Positions 29,087 to 36,855 are shown, counted from the first letter of the stretch. The stretch: 64,000 nucleotides of DNA from Bacillus sp. SB49 (GCF_000469135.2 NZ_CP048117.1:2641501-2705500), one strand, 5' to 3'. Notes: a model not told the origin generated them from the letters alone. Numbers and translations are program-made.

Positions 29087-29133
29087 TGAATGAACAGTCA
29101 TTCATTTTAGAATCAAAAAAATAAGTACGACAA
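29087..29133 (-). promoter_or_regulatory. fadNAE promoter with FadR-type operator
   Basis: TGAATGAACAGTCATTCA (29087-29104) is a perfect 7-4-7 palindrome matching the B. subtilis FadR (TetR family) operator pattern TGAATGA-N4-TCATTCA. It directly follows a -10 TAAAAT (29104-29109); TTGTCG (29128-29133) lies 18 bp upstream. Acyl-CoA-relieved repression is inferred. Confidence 0.85.
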
Positions 29134-29277
29134 AATCGTATCTATGTATAATATAAAATATTTTCAGATATTTCGCAATCCTTTTGTCGTAAAAAAGGAC
29201 AAGATCTTCCAATTGAGGACAAGGGCGGCTCCAGTCTCCCCATCAAACCGGCATCTCGCCCCTTGACAAACCCCTCT

Positions 29278-30195
29278 TTATTTACCAAAAACGCCTTTTA
29301 AAACGAATGCAACATTGGCTGGACGCTCTGCAAGTCTGCGCATGAAGTACCCATACCAATCATTTCCATACGGCACATAAACTCTCACCTTGTATCCCTC
29401 TTTGACAAGCTCTTCCTGACGGTCCACGCGGATTCCATAAAGCATCTGAAATTCAAAGCGATCGTTTGGTATATTCTTTTCCGCTACCAGCTGTTTCGTA
29501 TAATCAATGATCGCATCATCGTGACTCGCTACAGCCGTATAGTTTCCATTCATGAGATGTATACGGATGATATTCTTTAAATTTTCGTCTACGTCTTTCT
29601 TTTCAGGGAAAGCGACTTTTGCTGATTCTTTATAGGCTCCCTTCACAAGGCGAAGGTTCGGACTATAAGCATTCAGCGCTTTTATATCCTCCTCGGTACG
29701 GTACAAATAAGACTGCAGAACAGTACCAATATGATCATAATCCTCTCTCAGCTTTTTGAAAATCTCAAGCGTCTTCTCACACCGCTCGAAGTCCTCCATA
29801 TCAATAGTTACAAATACATCTTTTTCTTCAGCCACATCCAATATCCGGCGCATATTATCCATAACCAGATCATCGGCTATATCCATCCCCATGGAAGTAA
29901 GCTTCAGGGATAGTTGGGAATCAAGCTTGTTATCAGCAATTGCACGGATCGCTTCCATGCACTCTTCCGCTGCTGCTACAGCTTCCGATCTGCTGTCGAT
30001 AAACTCCCCCAAGTGATCGATTGTGACGGACATTCCCTTGTCATTCAGTTCCTTGATCGTTTGAACAGCTGCTTCAATGGTTTCTCCGGCAACAAATCTT
30101 CCAGCTCCGAAGCGAAGTCCGTATCGTTTTGCCAGCTTTGTAAAGAACCGGTTTTTGGATAGAAATAAAAAGAAATTCTTAAGGATCTTTTCCAT
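29278..30195 (-). CDS. Proline dehydrogenase (FadM/PutB type)
   Basis: A 305-residue monofunctional FAD proline dehydrogenase, first step of proline catabolism to glutamate. The TIM-barrel motifs are visible: VTIDHLGEF, SLKLTSMG, DMEDFE, VLQSYLYRTEED, RLVKGAYKE, EFQMLYGIR and VYVPYGNDWYGYFMRRLAERP. The ATG at 30195 follows AGGGGGTAATGGC. It occupies the place of yusM (fadM) next to fadN. In a halophile it may serve turnover of proline used as osmolyte (inference). Confidence 0.9.
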   Translation of the reverse strand: MEKILKNFFLFLSKNRFFTKLAKRYGLRFGAGRFVAGETIEAAVQTIKELNDKGMSVTIDHLGEFIDSRSEAVAAAEECMEAIRAIADNKLDSQLSLKLTSMGMDIADDLVMDNMRRILDVAEEKDVFVTIDMEDFERCEKTLEIFKKLREDYDHIGTVLQSYLYRTEEDIKALNAYSPNLRLVKGAYKESAKVAFPEKKDVDENLKNIIRIHLMNGNYTAVASHDDAIIDYTKQLVAEKNIPNDRFEFQMLYGIRVDRQEELVKEGYKVRVYVPYGNDWYGYFMRRLAERPANVAFVLKGVFGK

Positions 30196-30409
30196 GCCAT
30201 TACCCCCTGCCAGCAAAAATATCAAAATATTTATATATTTCCGTCTTGTAATCGCTAGCAATTATATTTTATCACTTACACAGAAAAAAAGGGATAAAAA
30301 GAACCTTCATTTCGACAACGTCATCCTTATATTCCCATAAAAACCCACCCTAAATAGAACTATTATTTCCGGTCATACTAAACAAAACAGCCAAAGGAGG
30401 ATGATGTAG

Positions 30410-30673
30410 ATGCAACAGCAGCAACAGAATCAATCCATTCAACAGGCGCAGCCGATGACGCAGGTACCTGATATTGTCTCTACGAAGGATCAGCTGTATT
30501 TAGCGGACATGCTTTCCTGGAATTTAAACGCAAGTAAGAAAGCACACTTCTTCGCCCAAAATTGTCAGACACCTGAAGTTCAGGCTGCCCTTGAAGCTGC
30601 AGGTCAAATGCACCAACGACATTACGATAAATTATTAAACCATCTGAATGCCCCTAAACAAAACTTGAACTAA
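30410..30673 (+). CDS. CotF-like spore coat protein (short)
   Basis: An 87-residue protein: a Gln-rich N terminus, then a single helical hairpin (STKDQLYLADMLSWNLNASK, then KKAHFFAQNCQTPEVQAAL) as in coat F family members. Position matches yusN of B. subtilis. It probably forms a pair with the next gene (11 nt apart), and both would act in the spore coat. The ATG follows AAAGGAGGATGATGTAG. Confidence 0.75.
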   Translation: MQQQQQNQSIQQAQPMTQVPDIVSTKDQLYLADMLSWNLNASKKAHFFAQNCQTPEVQAALEAAGQMHQRHYDKLLNHLNAPKQNLN

Positions 30674-30684
30674 GGAGGACCAAG

Positions 30685-31014
30685 ATGAACCAGTCTCAAA
30701 AGATTCAAAACCCGGAAACAAATGTCCCAAAGACGCCGCAGATGAATGAAAGAGATTTCCTGAACGATCAATTAACCACCGAAAAGTATATGACTTCTTC
30801 TTATAATGTCGCTTTGAACGAAGCAAGCAATCAAAACCTTTATCAGGACTTAGCTACGATTTTCAAAGAGACACAGGACTGCCAGCGCAACTTGTATAAC
30901 CTGATGTTTCAAAATGGCTGGTATGCTGTCGAACAGGCGGAACAACAAAAAGTTCAGCAGACCTATCAACAGTTCAATGGATACAAAAATCAACTTCCTT
31001 ACAATGTACAGTAA
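30685..31014 (+). CDS. CotF-family spore coat protein
   Basis: A 109-residue CotF-domain protein: MNERDFLNDQLTTEKYMTSS, YNVALNEASNQNLYQDLATI, FKETQDCQRNLYNLMFQNGW. Two long helices and a Gln/Tyr-rich tail fit a structural coat component. It is paralogous in layout to the previous gene and starts behind AAGGAGG. A terminator shared with the convergent metal-binding protein gene follows. Confidence 0.82.
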   Translation: MNQSQKIQNPETNVPKTPQMNERDFLNDQLTTEKYMTSSYNVALNEASNQNLYQDLATIFKETQDCQRNLYNLMFQNGWYAVEQAEQQKVQQTYQQFNGYKNQLPYNVQ

Positions 31015-31020
31015 ATGAGA

Positions 31021-31046
31021 AAGCCCGGCGGTATAACGCCGGGCTT
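31021..31046. terminator. Bidirectional terminator between coat gene and HMA protein gene
   Basis: AAGCCCGGCG (31021-31030) pairs perfectly with CGCCGGGCTT (31037-31046). Confidence 0.85.
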
Positions 31047-31049
31047 TCT

Positions 31050-31256
31050 TTATCCTACTGCTTCATATCCTTGCGCTCTCACAGCTTCTTTCATCAGTCC
31101 TTTTGAAACATATGCTTCGTCGTAAGCGATATGAACTTTTCCACTCTCAAGAAGCACCTCGACACCGTGCACCCCCTCTAACGTCTGAAGAGCGTCTTTT
31201 ACCGATTCCCTGCACTTCTCACAAGACATTCCATTCACTTCCAAAGTCAATTCCAT
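31050..31256 (-). CDS. HMA-domain copper chaperone (CopZ-like)
   Basis: A 68-residue ferredoxin-fold heavy-metal-associated domain. The metal site is MSCEKC (C11 and C14 approximately, in LEVNGMSCEKCRESV). It probably carries Cu(I). No CopA ATPase or CsoR repressor gene is adjacent, unlike the usual copZ-copA operon. The ATG at 31256 follows GGAGGAGTTTTC; the longer frame is not supported. Confidence 0.83.
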   Translation of the reverse strand: MELTLEVNGMSCEKCRESVKDALQTLEGVHGVEVLLESGKVHIAYDEAYVSKGLMKEAVRAQGYEAVG

Positions 31257-31324
31257 GAAAACTCCTCCTTCACTTTCTCTATGCTGGTCCATTCCACAAG
31301 GAAGGAAAAATATAACATAAAAAA

Positions 31325-31347
31325 AGCATTCCTATCTTAGGAACGCT
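31325..31347 (-). terminator. Terminator of the B12/STAS operon
   Basis: AGC-A-TTCCT (31325-31333) pairs with AGGAA-C-GCT (31339-31347), with an A run on the left giving the U tract on the minus strand. It touches the STAS gene stop codon. Confidence 0.7.
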
Positions 31348-32111
31348 CATTTCACACAGTATTTTTGTACAGCTTGCTGCAGGGAGTTCATATATTTGAT
31401 ACTCGAAGGGAAGTGCTGCATCTGAAAACTTTGTGCCTGGACAGGCTGCATCCCTATAATCATAACTTCTGCCCCCATATAAAGAAGGGATATCATGATG
31501 TTCTTCAGTAGACCCGCGCCCTCCAGCTCCATTTCTCCAACAGCTGTAAAATCAAACAAAACACGATCGATATCAGACTTTTGCGCAGCCTTTAATATAG
31601 ACGTTTCCACCGAATACATTTTCTCTGCGGTGATATCTCCGAATAACGGCACTAGTGCGGTGTCCGCTGTAAGGCGGATGAAAGGGGCTGACAATTGGTT
31701 GCTGTTTTCAATAGCATCTTCTAACTTTTCTTTCTCTTCCAACAGCTCGAAGTTGGTATCGTTTAAACGTGACCGGAGCTGATCCAGTGTTTTGGTCACC
31801 TTGGACAACTGTTCATCTTTCGTCAGAATAAGTACTTCCGCATACATGTCATTCTCCCATTTCACATGCATGTCACATGTTTGCGGATTCCCTTGACCAT
31901 CCTCCGGCTTTAAGTGGACTTCCAAGGATAATTTCTGAACTTCCGGAGTTACCCAGTTCTTCACCTTTGGTACACTTGCCTCATCTAATAATTCAAGCAG
32001 GTTTTCCTGTCTCCCAAAAGCCTGTTCCGCTTCTTTGGAATACGATTGGACGAAGTAGTTTTTATTAATAATGAAATAAGGGAGTGGGAATGTACGTTCA
32101 ACTTGTTTCAT
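31347..32111 (-). CDS. PAS-like/STAS domain protein (RsbR/YtvA-like)
   Basis: A 254-residue cytoplasmic protein. Residues 1-97 look like a PAS-type sensor (YFIINKNYFVQSYSKEAEQA). A charged coiled segment (98-138, QLRSRLNDTNFELLEEKEKL) leads to a STAS domain (140-254: TALVPLFGDITAEKMYSVET, VLFDFTAVGEMELEGAGLL, EVMIIGMQPVQAQSF). This is the layout of stressosome RsbR paralogues. At the position of the phosphorylated Thr of RsbR (IDTMV) it reads EMELE (193-197), so, like YtvA, it lacks the phospho-acceptor. It overlaps the cobalamin-binding gene by 14 nt. Confidence 0.75.
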   Translation of the reverse strand: MKQVERTFPLPYFIINKNYFVQSYSKEAEQAFGRQENLLELLDEASVPKVKNWVTPEVQKLSLEVHLKPEDGQGNPQTCDMHVKWENDMYAEVLILTKDEQLSKVTKTLDQLRSRLNDTNFELLEEKEKLEDAIENSNQLSAPFIRLTADTALVPLFGDITAEKMYSVETSILKAAQKSDIDRVLFDFTAVGEMELEGAGLLKNIMISLLYMGAEVMIIGMQPVQAQSFQMQHFPSSIKYMNSLQQAVQKYCVK

Positions 32112-32766
32112 TTATTGCTTCATCCCTTCCCTCTTTAAACCATTGGTTCAAGTGATTCAAGTCTTTGATTACCATAGACTGATCCGACTCCAGCTGGCTC
32201 AGGTCATATTTGCCGGCCATCCGTCCACCGATCATAATAAATGGTTTCCAATCCAACATAGTGAAATGGTTGACCAGATCCTTAATGGCTGGCAGACGAT
32301 AAGACAAGGCTGCAGATATACCGATTACATCCGGGCGATACTTTTCTATTTGGACTAGAGCGTGCTGCAGAGACAAATTCGGCCCAAGATACCGGACACG
32401 CCAACCATGTTCCTTAAACGTCTCAGCGACCATTTTCAAACCTATGTAATGATGTTCTTCTTCCACACCAAATAACAGGGCTTTATATTTCTTATTTCTA
32501 TATTTCTTATCGGTCTTCTTTTCCTGTTCCAATTTAGATAAGACGAAATCACAAATAGCCGTTGCCAAATGTTCATCCGCAACAGATATTTCATTTCGCT
32601 CCCATAGTTCACCGATATAGTACATAGCGGGTGTCAAAATGTCTTCATACAAATATGCCCGGGGGTGTTCCTCTAACAATTGCCTTATATATTGCAACGC
32701 TCCCTCTTCATCTCCATCAAGGAAATAATGGGCCAGTCGCTCATGATGCAGTTCCAAACTGTTCAC
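32098..32766 (-). CDS. Cobalamin-binding sensor protein (CarH-like B12 module without DNA-binding domain)
   Basis: A 222-residue B12-binding protein. Residues 1-85 form a four-helix bundle with the Wx9EH motif (W55, E65, H66) that covers adenosylcobalamin in CarH photoreceptors. Residues ~92-215 are the Rossmann-like cobalamin domain with ExHxxG (E104, H106, G109; H106 is the expected lower Co ligand), S151 and GG at 180-181. No MerR DNA-binding domain is present. The residue after W55 is Glu, whereas T. thermophilus CarH has the light-state His there (as I recall). ATGA overlap with the gene before and 14-nt overlap with the STAS gene after. Confidence 0.8.
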   Translation of the reverse strand: MNSLELHHERLAHYFLDGDEEGALQYIRQLLEEHPRAYLYEDILTPAMYYIGELWERNEISVADEHLATAICDFVLSKLEQEKKTDKKYRNKKYKALLFGVEEEHHYIGLKMVAETFKEHGWRVRYLGPNLSLQHALVQIEKYRPDVIGISAALSYRLPAIKDLVNHFTMLDWKPFIMIGGRMAGKYDLSQLESDQSMVIKDLNHLNQWFKEGRDEAINETS

Positions 32767-33131
32767 CTCTCCGTAAGGATATCCAAATGCTGTAAAGCCT
32801 GCTGCAAATATTCTATATAGTGCTCTTTCTGCTCCTTATCATCTACTTCCATTGCTTCAAGGAGCCGTATCAGTCTCTCAAAATTATCTATGATCAACGC
32901 TGTAGGGACCTGTCTGGATGTGAGGACGTTATTTAACCAGGAGGTATAGTCAAGGAAGAAATGGACACTATCCATTTCATACGCTGCTTGGAGGTGATCC
33001 AAATGATGATGGTTGTCCTCTTCTGTTCTTTCCCGGCCGTTCTGGCCGAACTTCTCCCACAAATAAGGATAAGCTTCATAAATTTCATCGGTAACTTTTC
33101 GAGCAAGCCGGTTCTGCTCTTCCGGATTCAT
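32763..33131 (-). CDS. Unknown helical protein of the B12/STAS operon
   Basis: A 122-residue, acidic, all-helical protein with a His-rich patch (DNHHHLDHL, about 40-48) followed by AAYEMDSVHFFLDYTSWL and ALIIDNFERLIRLLEAM. No family recognised with confidence; the pattern resembles N-terminal helical sensor domains found before B12-binding or RsbR-type modules. Its ATG overlaps the stop of the ABM gene (ATGA), and its stop overlaps the start of the B12 gene (ATGA), so it is part of the same functional unit. Confidence 0.65.
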   Translation of the reverse strand: MNPEEQNRLARKVTDEIYEAYPYLWEKFGQNGRERTEEDNHHHLDHLQAAYEMDSVHFFLDYTSWLNNVLTSRQVPTALIIDNFERLIRLLEAMEVDDKEQKEHYIEYLQQALQHLDILTER

Positions 33132-33433
33132 GTCGCAACCACCTCATATTTCGTGACTTTAGGTACAATCCCCTGCAGTTCTTCGTCCGGGTATTTCTTC
33201 TCCAGCTCGTGGATTTTTCTGAACTGCTCGCTGCGCACCCATTCCAAATATGCCGCTTTTGATTCCCATTCCATGTGTACCGTTAACTCACCAGGCTTGC
33301 GGTCATTCTGAAGGAGTTGAAAAGACAAAAATCCTTCCGCTTCATCTACAAGCCTCGAGCGCTTTCGGTATATATTAATTAAATCTTCCGCCTTATGTTC
33401 TGGAACTACAACCATGGAATCCACTACATACAT
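33128..33433 (-). CDS. Antibiotic biosynthesis monooxygenase (ABM) domain protein, HmoA-like
   Basis: A 101-residue ferredoxin-like ABM domain (MYVVDSMVVVPEHKAEDLIN, FLSFQLLQNDRKPGELTVHM, EWESKAAYLEWVRSEQFRKI). Small cytoplasmic ABM proteins of this length include heme-degrading HmoA/HmoB/IsdG and other cofactor-free oxygenases. A heme ligand His cannot be assigned securely. It is the first gene of the overlapping operon with the helical, B12-binding and STAS proteins, so a link with tetrapyrrole chemistry or sensing is possible (inference). GGGGAA precedes the ATG; no clear promoter seen in the AT-rich 33434-33560. Confidence 0.72.
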   Translation of the reverse strand: MYVVDSMVVVPEHKAEDLINIYRKRSRLVDEAEGFLSFQLLQNDRKPGELTVHMEWESKAAYLEWVRSEQFRKIHELEKKYPDEELQGIVPKVTKYEVVAT

Positions 33434-33563
33434 TTAAAAATTCCCCATTCTCAATTATTTTCTCTGAATAATATTTTATCATATTGATTTTACCTATGTA
33501 TAATGTAAAGATTTACTTCCACCTTTGCCCTTAAATCCCCTGCTTTCTTCATCACAAGCAAAA

Positions 33564-33593
33564 AAAAGTGCCTGGGTTCAACCAGGCACTTTT
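33564..33593 (-). terminator. Terminator of the aeRF1-type factor gene
   Basis: AAAAGTGCCTGG (33564-33575) pairs with CCAGGCACTTTT (33582-33593). Confidence 0.85.
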
Positions 33594-33598
33594 ACTAT

Positions 33599-34408
33599 TC
33601 AGGATGGAACGACTTCTTTAATGACATGCGTCTCTTCATGATCAAGAAGATTCTTGTTTACCATATCATCGGCCGATTTGTTCATATTGTCCTGCAGATC
33701 TTTCAATTCTTCTTTATGGCCGACTAAATACAATCGTTCCCATTCATAATCTTTTGCGAGTTTATCAAGCTTGGGTGCTACACTCTTATACCATCGGTAG
33801 CGATTTGCTTCAAACCGCTCCTGGAACTCATCCTTCTTGGATGATTTCGCTCCGCCTTTACCCATGGAAGGCTGAGCCTGGTGCGGCCCCTGGTGCTGGC
33901 GCCAATCTTCCGTATCGAGATCCAGTTCAAACAGCTGGGTATCTTTCAACATTCCAAGCTCTGCATCGATTAATTTGATCTGATTCTTTTGAGTCAAAAC
34001 GATTCCTGTTTTCGGGAATTTATCCTTCATTTCCTTCAACTGTTCCAGACGCGGCGTTTCCTCCCAATAGAACTCTGTCTTTACGGGCATTTGAAAGCGT
34101 TCAGCGAACCATATCGTATCATCACCTGTAGCGAAAAGAACGACGCTTTTTGCGAAATTTTGTTCGTTTTCCTCGATAAATTGTTGGACTTTCTCTTTGA
34201 CCGCCCAAAAATTCCTTTTCTCATCAGAATCCCCGTCTTCCTGAAGATAGGATTCGAAGTTGTTCAGACCGTTCTTAAGATGGATCTTCCACTCTCCACC
34301 TTGCTGCTCGGGATCGGAAGGATCGGTGTTTAAGTACATCGTAAAAACTTTTTCCGGTTTTTCTAAATGAATAGCTTCTAATTTTTTTAGTTCTTTATTC
34401 AAATTCAT
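33599..34408 (-). CDS. VLRF1-family bacterial aeRF1-type release factor protein
   Basis: A 269-residue soluble protein resembling the bacterial archaeo-eukaryotic release factor (baeRF/VLRF1) group: an N-terminal strand with VFTMYLNTDPSDPEQQGG, an acidic middle region, then the eRF1 domain 2-like part with RYRWYKSVAPKLDKLAKDY and RLYLVGHKEELKDLQ. The Vms1/VLRF1 group hydrolyses peptidyl-tRNA on stalled ribosomes; the loop before RFEANRYRWYKS is in the place of the GGQ-like loop and contains GGA. Activity is not shown. Monocistronic, with its own terminator. Confidence 0.7.
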   Translation of the reverse strand: MNLNKELKKLEAIHLEKPEKVFTMYLNTDPSDPEQQGGEWKIHLKNGLNNFESYLQEDGDSDEKRNFWAVKEKVQQFIEENEQNFAKSVVLFATGDDTIWFAERFQMPVKTEFYWEETPRLEQLKEMKDKFPKTGIVLTQKNQIKLIDAELGMLKDTQLFELDLDTEDWRQHQGPHQAQPSMGKGGAKSSKKDEFQERFEANRYRWYKSVAPKLDKLAKDYEWERLYLVGHKEELKDLQDNMNKSADDMVNKNLLDHEETHVIKEVVPS

Positions 34409-34503
34409 GCAAAAGACCCCTTTCGATATGTTTATTTGAGCTTATGGTACGTATGTTTCCAAATTAAAAAGGGGTTAAACTTCATTTGAAATACTTCATA
34501 AAA

Positions 34504-34529
34504 AAACGGACATCCGAGGATGTCCGTTT
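34504..34529 (-). terminator. Terminator of the YfhD-like gene
   Basis: AAACGGACATCC (34504-34515) pairs perfectly with GGATGTCCGTTT (34518-34529); the 2-nt spacing means the real loop opens the inner pairs. Confidence 0.8.
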
Positions 34530-34534
34530 CCAAT

Positions 34535-34717
34535 TTATTTCTGTCGATGTGCTCTGCGGTCGGCGGCCTTGCTTCGTTCTTGAGCAATTTTATCTTCCCG
34601 ATCCGCTAGTTCCTCTGAGAACTCAACATCAATATTAGGATGTTTTTCGTTCTTAGGAGTTTGAGGTAATTTATATTTCTGTTTCCCTTTACCTTTTCGG
34701 TGATCGTCTCTACCCAT
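34535..34717 (-). CDS. YfhD-like small basic protein
   Basis: A 60-residue, highly charged protein. It resembles the YfhD family of bacilli: MGRDDHRKGKGKQKYKLPQT, then VEFSEELADREDKIA and a final KAADRRAHRQK. Probably a small acid-soluble-type or unstructured spore protein; function not established. AAGGAGGGG precedes the ATG and a terminator follows. Confidence 0.65.
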   Translation of the reverse strand: MGRDDHRKGKGKQKYKLPQTPKNEKHPNIDVEFSEELADREDKIAQERSKAADRRAHRQK

Positions 34718-34792
34718 GACTAACCCCTCCTTAAATTAGGAACAATGTTAGTATGAGCCCGGGGCGACGGATTTATTCGATTCCTTTAAAAA

Positions 34793-35965
34793 TCAAGAAG
34801 ATCGAAGGAGCTGTTTCCTTTTCGCCGGTTTCACCCTTGTAATCGAGAAAATAGCCGTTCCAAGGGCAATAAGTACGAACACACCACCGACAGAGGCATT
34901 ATAAATGACCGAGGTCTGCTCAATAACTACACTCCCCACGGAAGAACCGAAAGCAATTCCGAAATGAAGGGCGGAGTTGTTCAGGCTTTGCTGAATATCT
35001 GACGTTTCCGGAGCGGTAGAAACGAGATAGTTTTGCTGAGCAGGAGTAACGGCCCAACTGAGTGCGCTCCAAATGACAAGCACGATAAGGAAAAGCGGCA
35101 AGGAAAATGTGACGTGTGGAATGACGAAAAGAGCCACAGCAAATAGAGCAATGATTCCAATGATGCTTTTCTCAGGTCCGAACTTGTCGGATAAATATCC
35201 TCCTACTCCGCCTCCCAGGACGGCAGCTACACCGAATACGAAATATACGATACTGACCCAAGTACCGTTCATGCCAAGCTCCGATTTCAAGAATGGTGTC
35301 AAATACGCATACAAAGTTAAATGTCCGCTCAAAAACAGAAAAGAAGTGAATTGGGCGGTCCATATTTTATTGTCTTTCAAAGTACGGATCTGATCTTTCA
35401 GAGAAATGATCGGCTTCGGCGCTATCGTACCTAAGGATACCGCGACCGCCACCATTGATAATAATGTGAGAACACTGATCAACAGGAACGGTGCCCTCCA
35501 ACCGAATGCATTCCCAATCGTAAGGCCGATGGGTACGCCCAATACAAGCGAACCGCTGATTCCCATGAAAATTGTTCCGATCGCCCTTCCTCTATAGGCA
35601 GGTTCTGAAATGGAAGAGGCGATGGTAATAGCCAGTACAACCAACAGGGAGCCGCTTGCAGCCGTTACGATCCGCGACAACATCAATATCGTATAGTTTG
35701 GACTCCAAAAGGCGATCAAGTTCCCCAGGAAGAAAATGAATAATGTAACGATCATCAGCTTCTTCCGTTCCATATTGGCAGTCACAGTCAACAAGATCGG
35801 TGAAGCGACAGCGAATACTATAGAAAACAAGGAAATGAGCAAACCGGCTCTTCCGACTGACACCTGTAAATCAGCCGCAACAAGATCCAGAATTCCTCCG
35901 ATAATTAATTCAACCGTTCCTACTACGAAGGCAACAATTGTCAGCAAGTAAATTTTTTTGTTCAT
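34793..35965 (-). CDS. MFS transporter (DHA1/AraJ-type)
   Basis: A 390-residue major facilitator with about 12 transmembrane helices. The motif A region between helices 2 and 3 is weak (LTVTANMERKKLMIVTLFIF), while GYLSDKFGPEKS is seen between helices 8 and 9. It belongs to the drug:H+ antiporter-1-like group, so efflux is likely but the substrate is unknown. It is divergent from a TrmB-family regulator, with a perfect 11-bp inverted repeat just upstream of its start. Confidence 0.82.
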   Translation of the reverse strand: MNKKIYLLTIVAFVVGTVELIIGGILDLVAADLQVSVGRAGLLISLFSIVFAVASPILLTVTANMERKKLMIVTLFIFFLGNLIAFWSPNYTILMLSRIVTAASGSLLVVLAITIASSISEPAYRGRAIGTIFMGISGSLVLGVPIGLTIGNAFGWRAPFLLISVLTLLSMVAVAVSLGTIAPKPIISLKDQIRTLKDNKIWTAQFTSFLFLSGHLTLYAYLTPFLKSELGMNGTWVSIVYFVFGVAAVLGGGVGGYLSDKFGPEKSIIGIIALFAVALFVIPHVTFSLPLFLIVLVIWSALSWAVTPAQQNYLVSTAPETSDIQQSLNNSALHFGIAFGSSVGSVVIEQTSVIYNASVGGVFVLIALGTAIFSITRVKPAKRKQLLRSS

Positions 35966-35981
35966 AGTTTCGACCCTCTCA

Positions 35982-36011
35982 TTTTAGTTACCACTATGAT
36001 GGTAACTAAAA
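35982..36011. promoter_or_regulatory. Palindromic operator between MFS gene and TrmB-family regulator
   Basis: TTTTAGTTACC (35982-35992) and GGTAACTAAAA (36001-36011) are perfect inverted copies around 8 bp. It lies 16 bp upstream of the MFS ATG, over its likely promoter. On the plus strand TTTACG (36037-36042), 18 bp, TATCAT (36061-36066) is a candidate regulator promoter. Confidence 0.65.
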
Positions 36012-36096
36012 CGAGAGACAATTACAATAGGTCATGTTTACGTTAGTCGGATGTTCGGTGTATCATTTATGTAACAGCAAAATAAAGGAGACATTC

Positions 36097-36855
36097 ATGC
36101 TACAGAAATTCGGTTTCACCCAATATGAAAGCAATGTATTTGAAGTATTAACATCCAGCCGTGAACCACTTGATGCAACGAGCATTGTAAAGTATTCACA
36201 AGTTCCTAAGTCCAAAGTGTACGAAGTCCTTCAACGCCTTCAAGAGAAAGGCCTAATCCTCACATCGTTCCACGGAAAAAGAAAATTATATACAGCACTT
36301 GCTCTTGAAACGACCATTGAAAAGCTGACGTCAGACTTCGAAGCTAACTTGGAAGAATTGAAAACGAAGGAGTACACGCTCCCTGTCTCCGATGAGCGCG
36401 TTTGGACAATGGAAAATGAACAATCCATTACAGCGCTTTTGAAGGCATGTATTGATCGAGCCACTAACAGCATTCTTCTTACGGGCTGGAATGATGAATT
36501 GGCCTCTTTGGTCACAGATTTAGAGCGGAAAGCGGAGCAAGGCGTAATGGTGGAGCTTCTTTCTATAGGGGACCTTGATGCACCCATGTTCCAATCGCAT
36601 ATTCTGCACCCGAACGAGACGCACGAAGCATTAGAACGGCACAAGCTTGTCATTATTGACGGCGAGGAGATGGTGTTCGCCGGTTCCGAATCGGGAGTAT
36701 CTCAAGGGATACACACGCTTTCCAAGCCACTGGTCAAATTTTTCACGGAATATTTTTACCACGATGTCGCCCTGGCAGAAATCACCGAAAAATATAAAGA
36801 CATCTTGATGGAAGATGAAGAGGTCAAAAATATTTTGATGAAGCTTCGATATTAA
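36097..36855 (+). CDS. TrmB-family transcriptional regulator
   Basis: A 252-residue regulator. The N-terminal winged helix (about 1-75: LQKFGFTQYESNVFEVLTSS, VPKSKVYEVLQRLQEKGLI) is typical of TrmB. The C-terminal part (about 110-250) has the PLD-like/effector-binding fold (ERHKLVIIDGEEMVFAGSES). The start at 36097 is set by AAAGGAG. It probably represses the divergent MFS gene through the palindrome between them and responds to a small ligand, sugar or drug (inference). Confidence 0.8.
   Translation: MLQKFGFTQYESNVFEVLTSSREPLDATSIVKYSQVPKSKVYEVLQRLQEKGLILTSFHGKRKLYTALALETTIEKLTSDFEANLEELKTKEYTLPVSDERVWTMENEQSITALLKACIDRATNSILLTGWNDELASLVTDLERKAEQGVMVELLSIGDLDAPMFQSHILHPNETHEALERHKLVIIDGEEMVFAGSESGVSQGIHTLSKPLVKFFTEYFYHDVALAEITEKYKDILMEDEEVKNILMKLRY

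Noticed and set aside
33434-33560. Promoter and CarH-like operator of the B12/STAS operon
   Set aside because: Several AT-rich hexamers (TTTACA, TATGAT) occur but not with acceptable spacing; TTTAC/GTAAA arms are too short to claim an operator.
34455-34480. SigB promoter upstream of the aeRF1-type gene
   Set aside because: GTTTAA fits the -35 and spacing is 14, but the -10 (GGAAAC) matches GGGTAT poorly.
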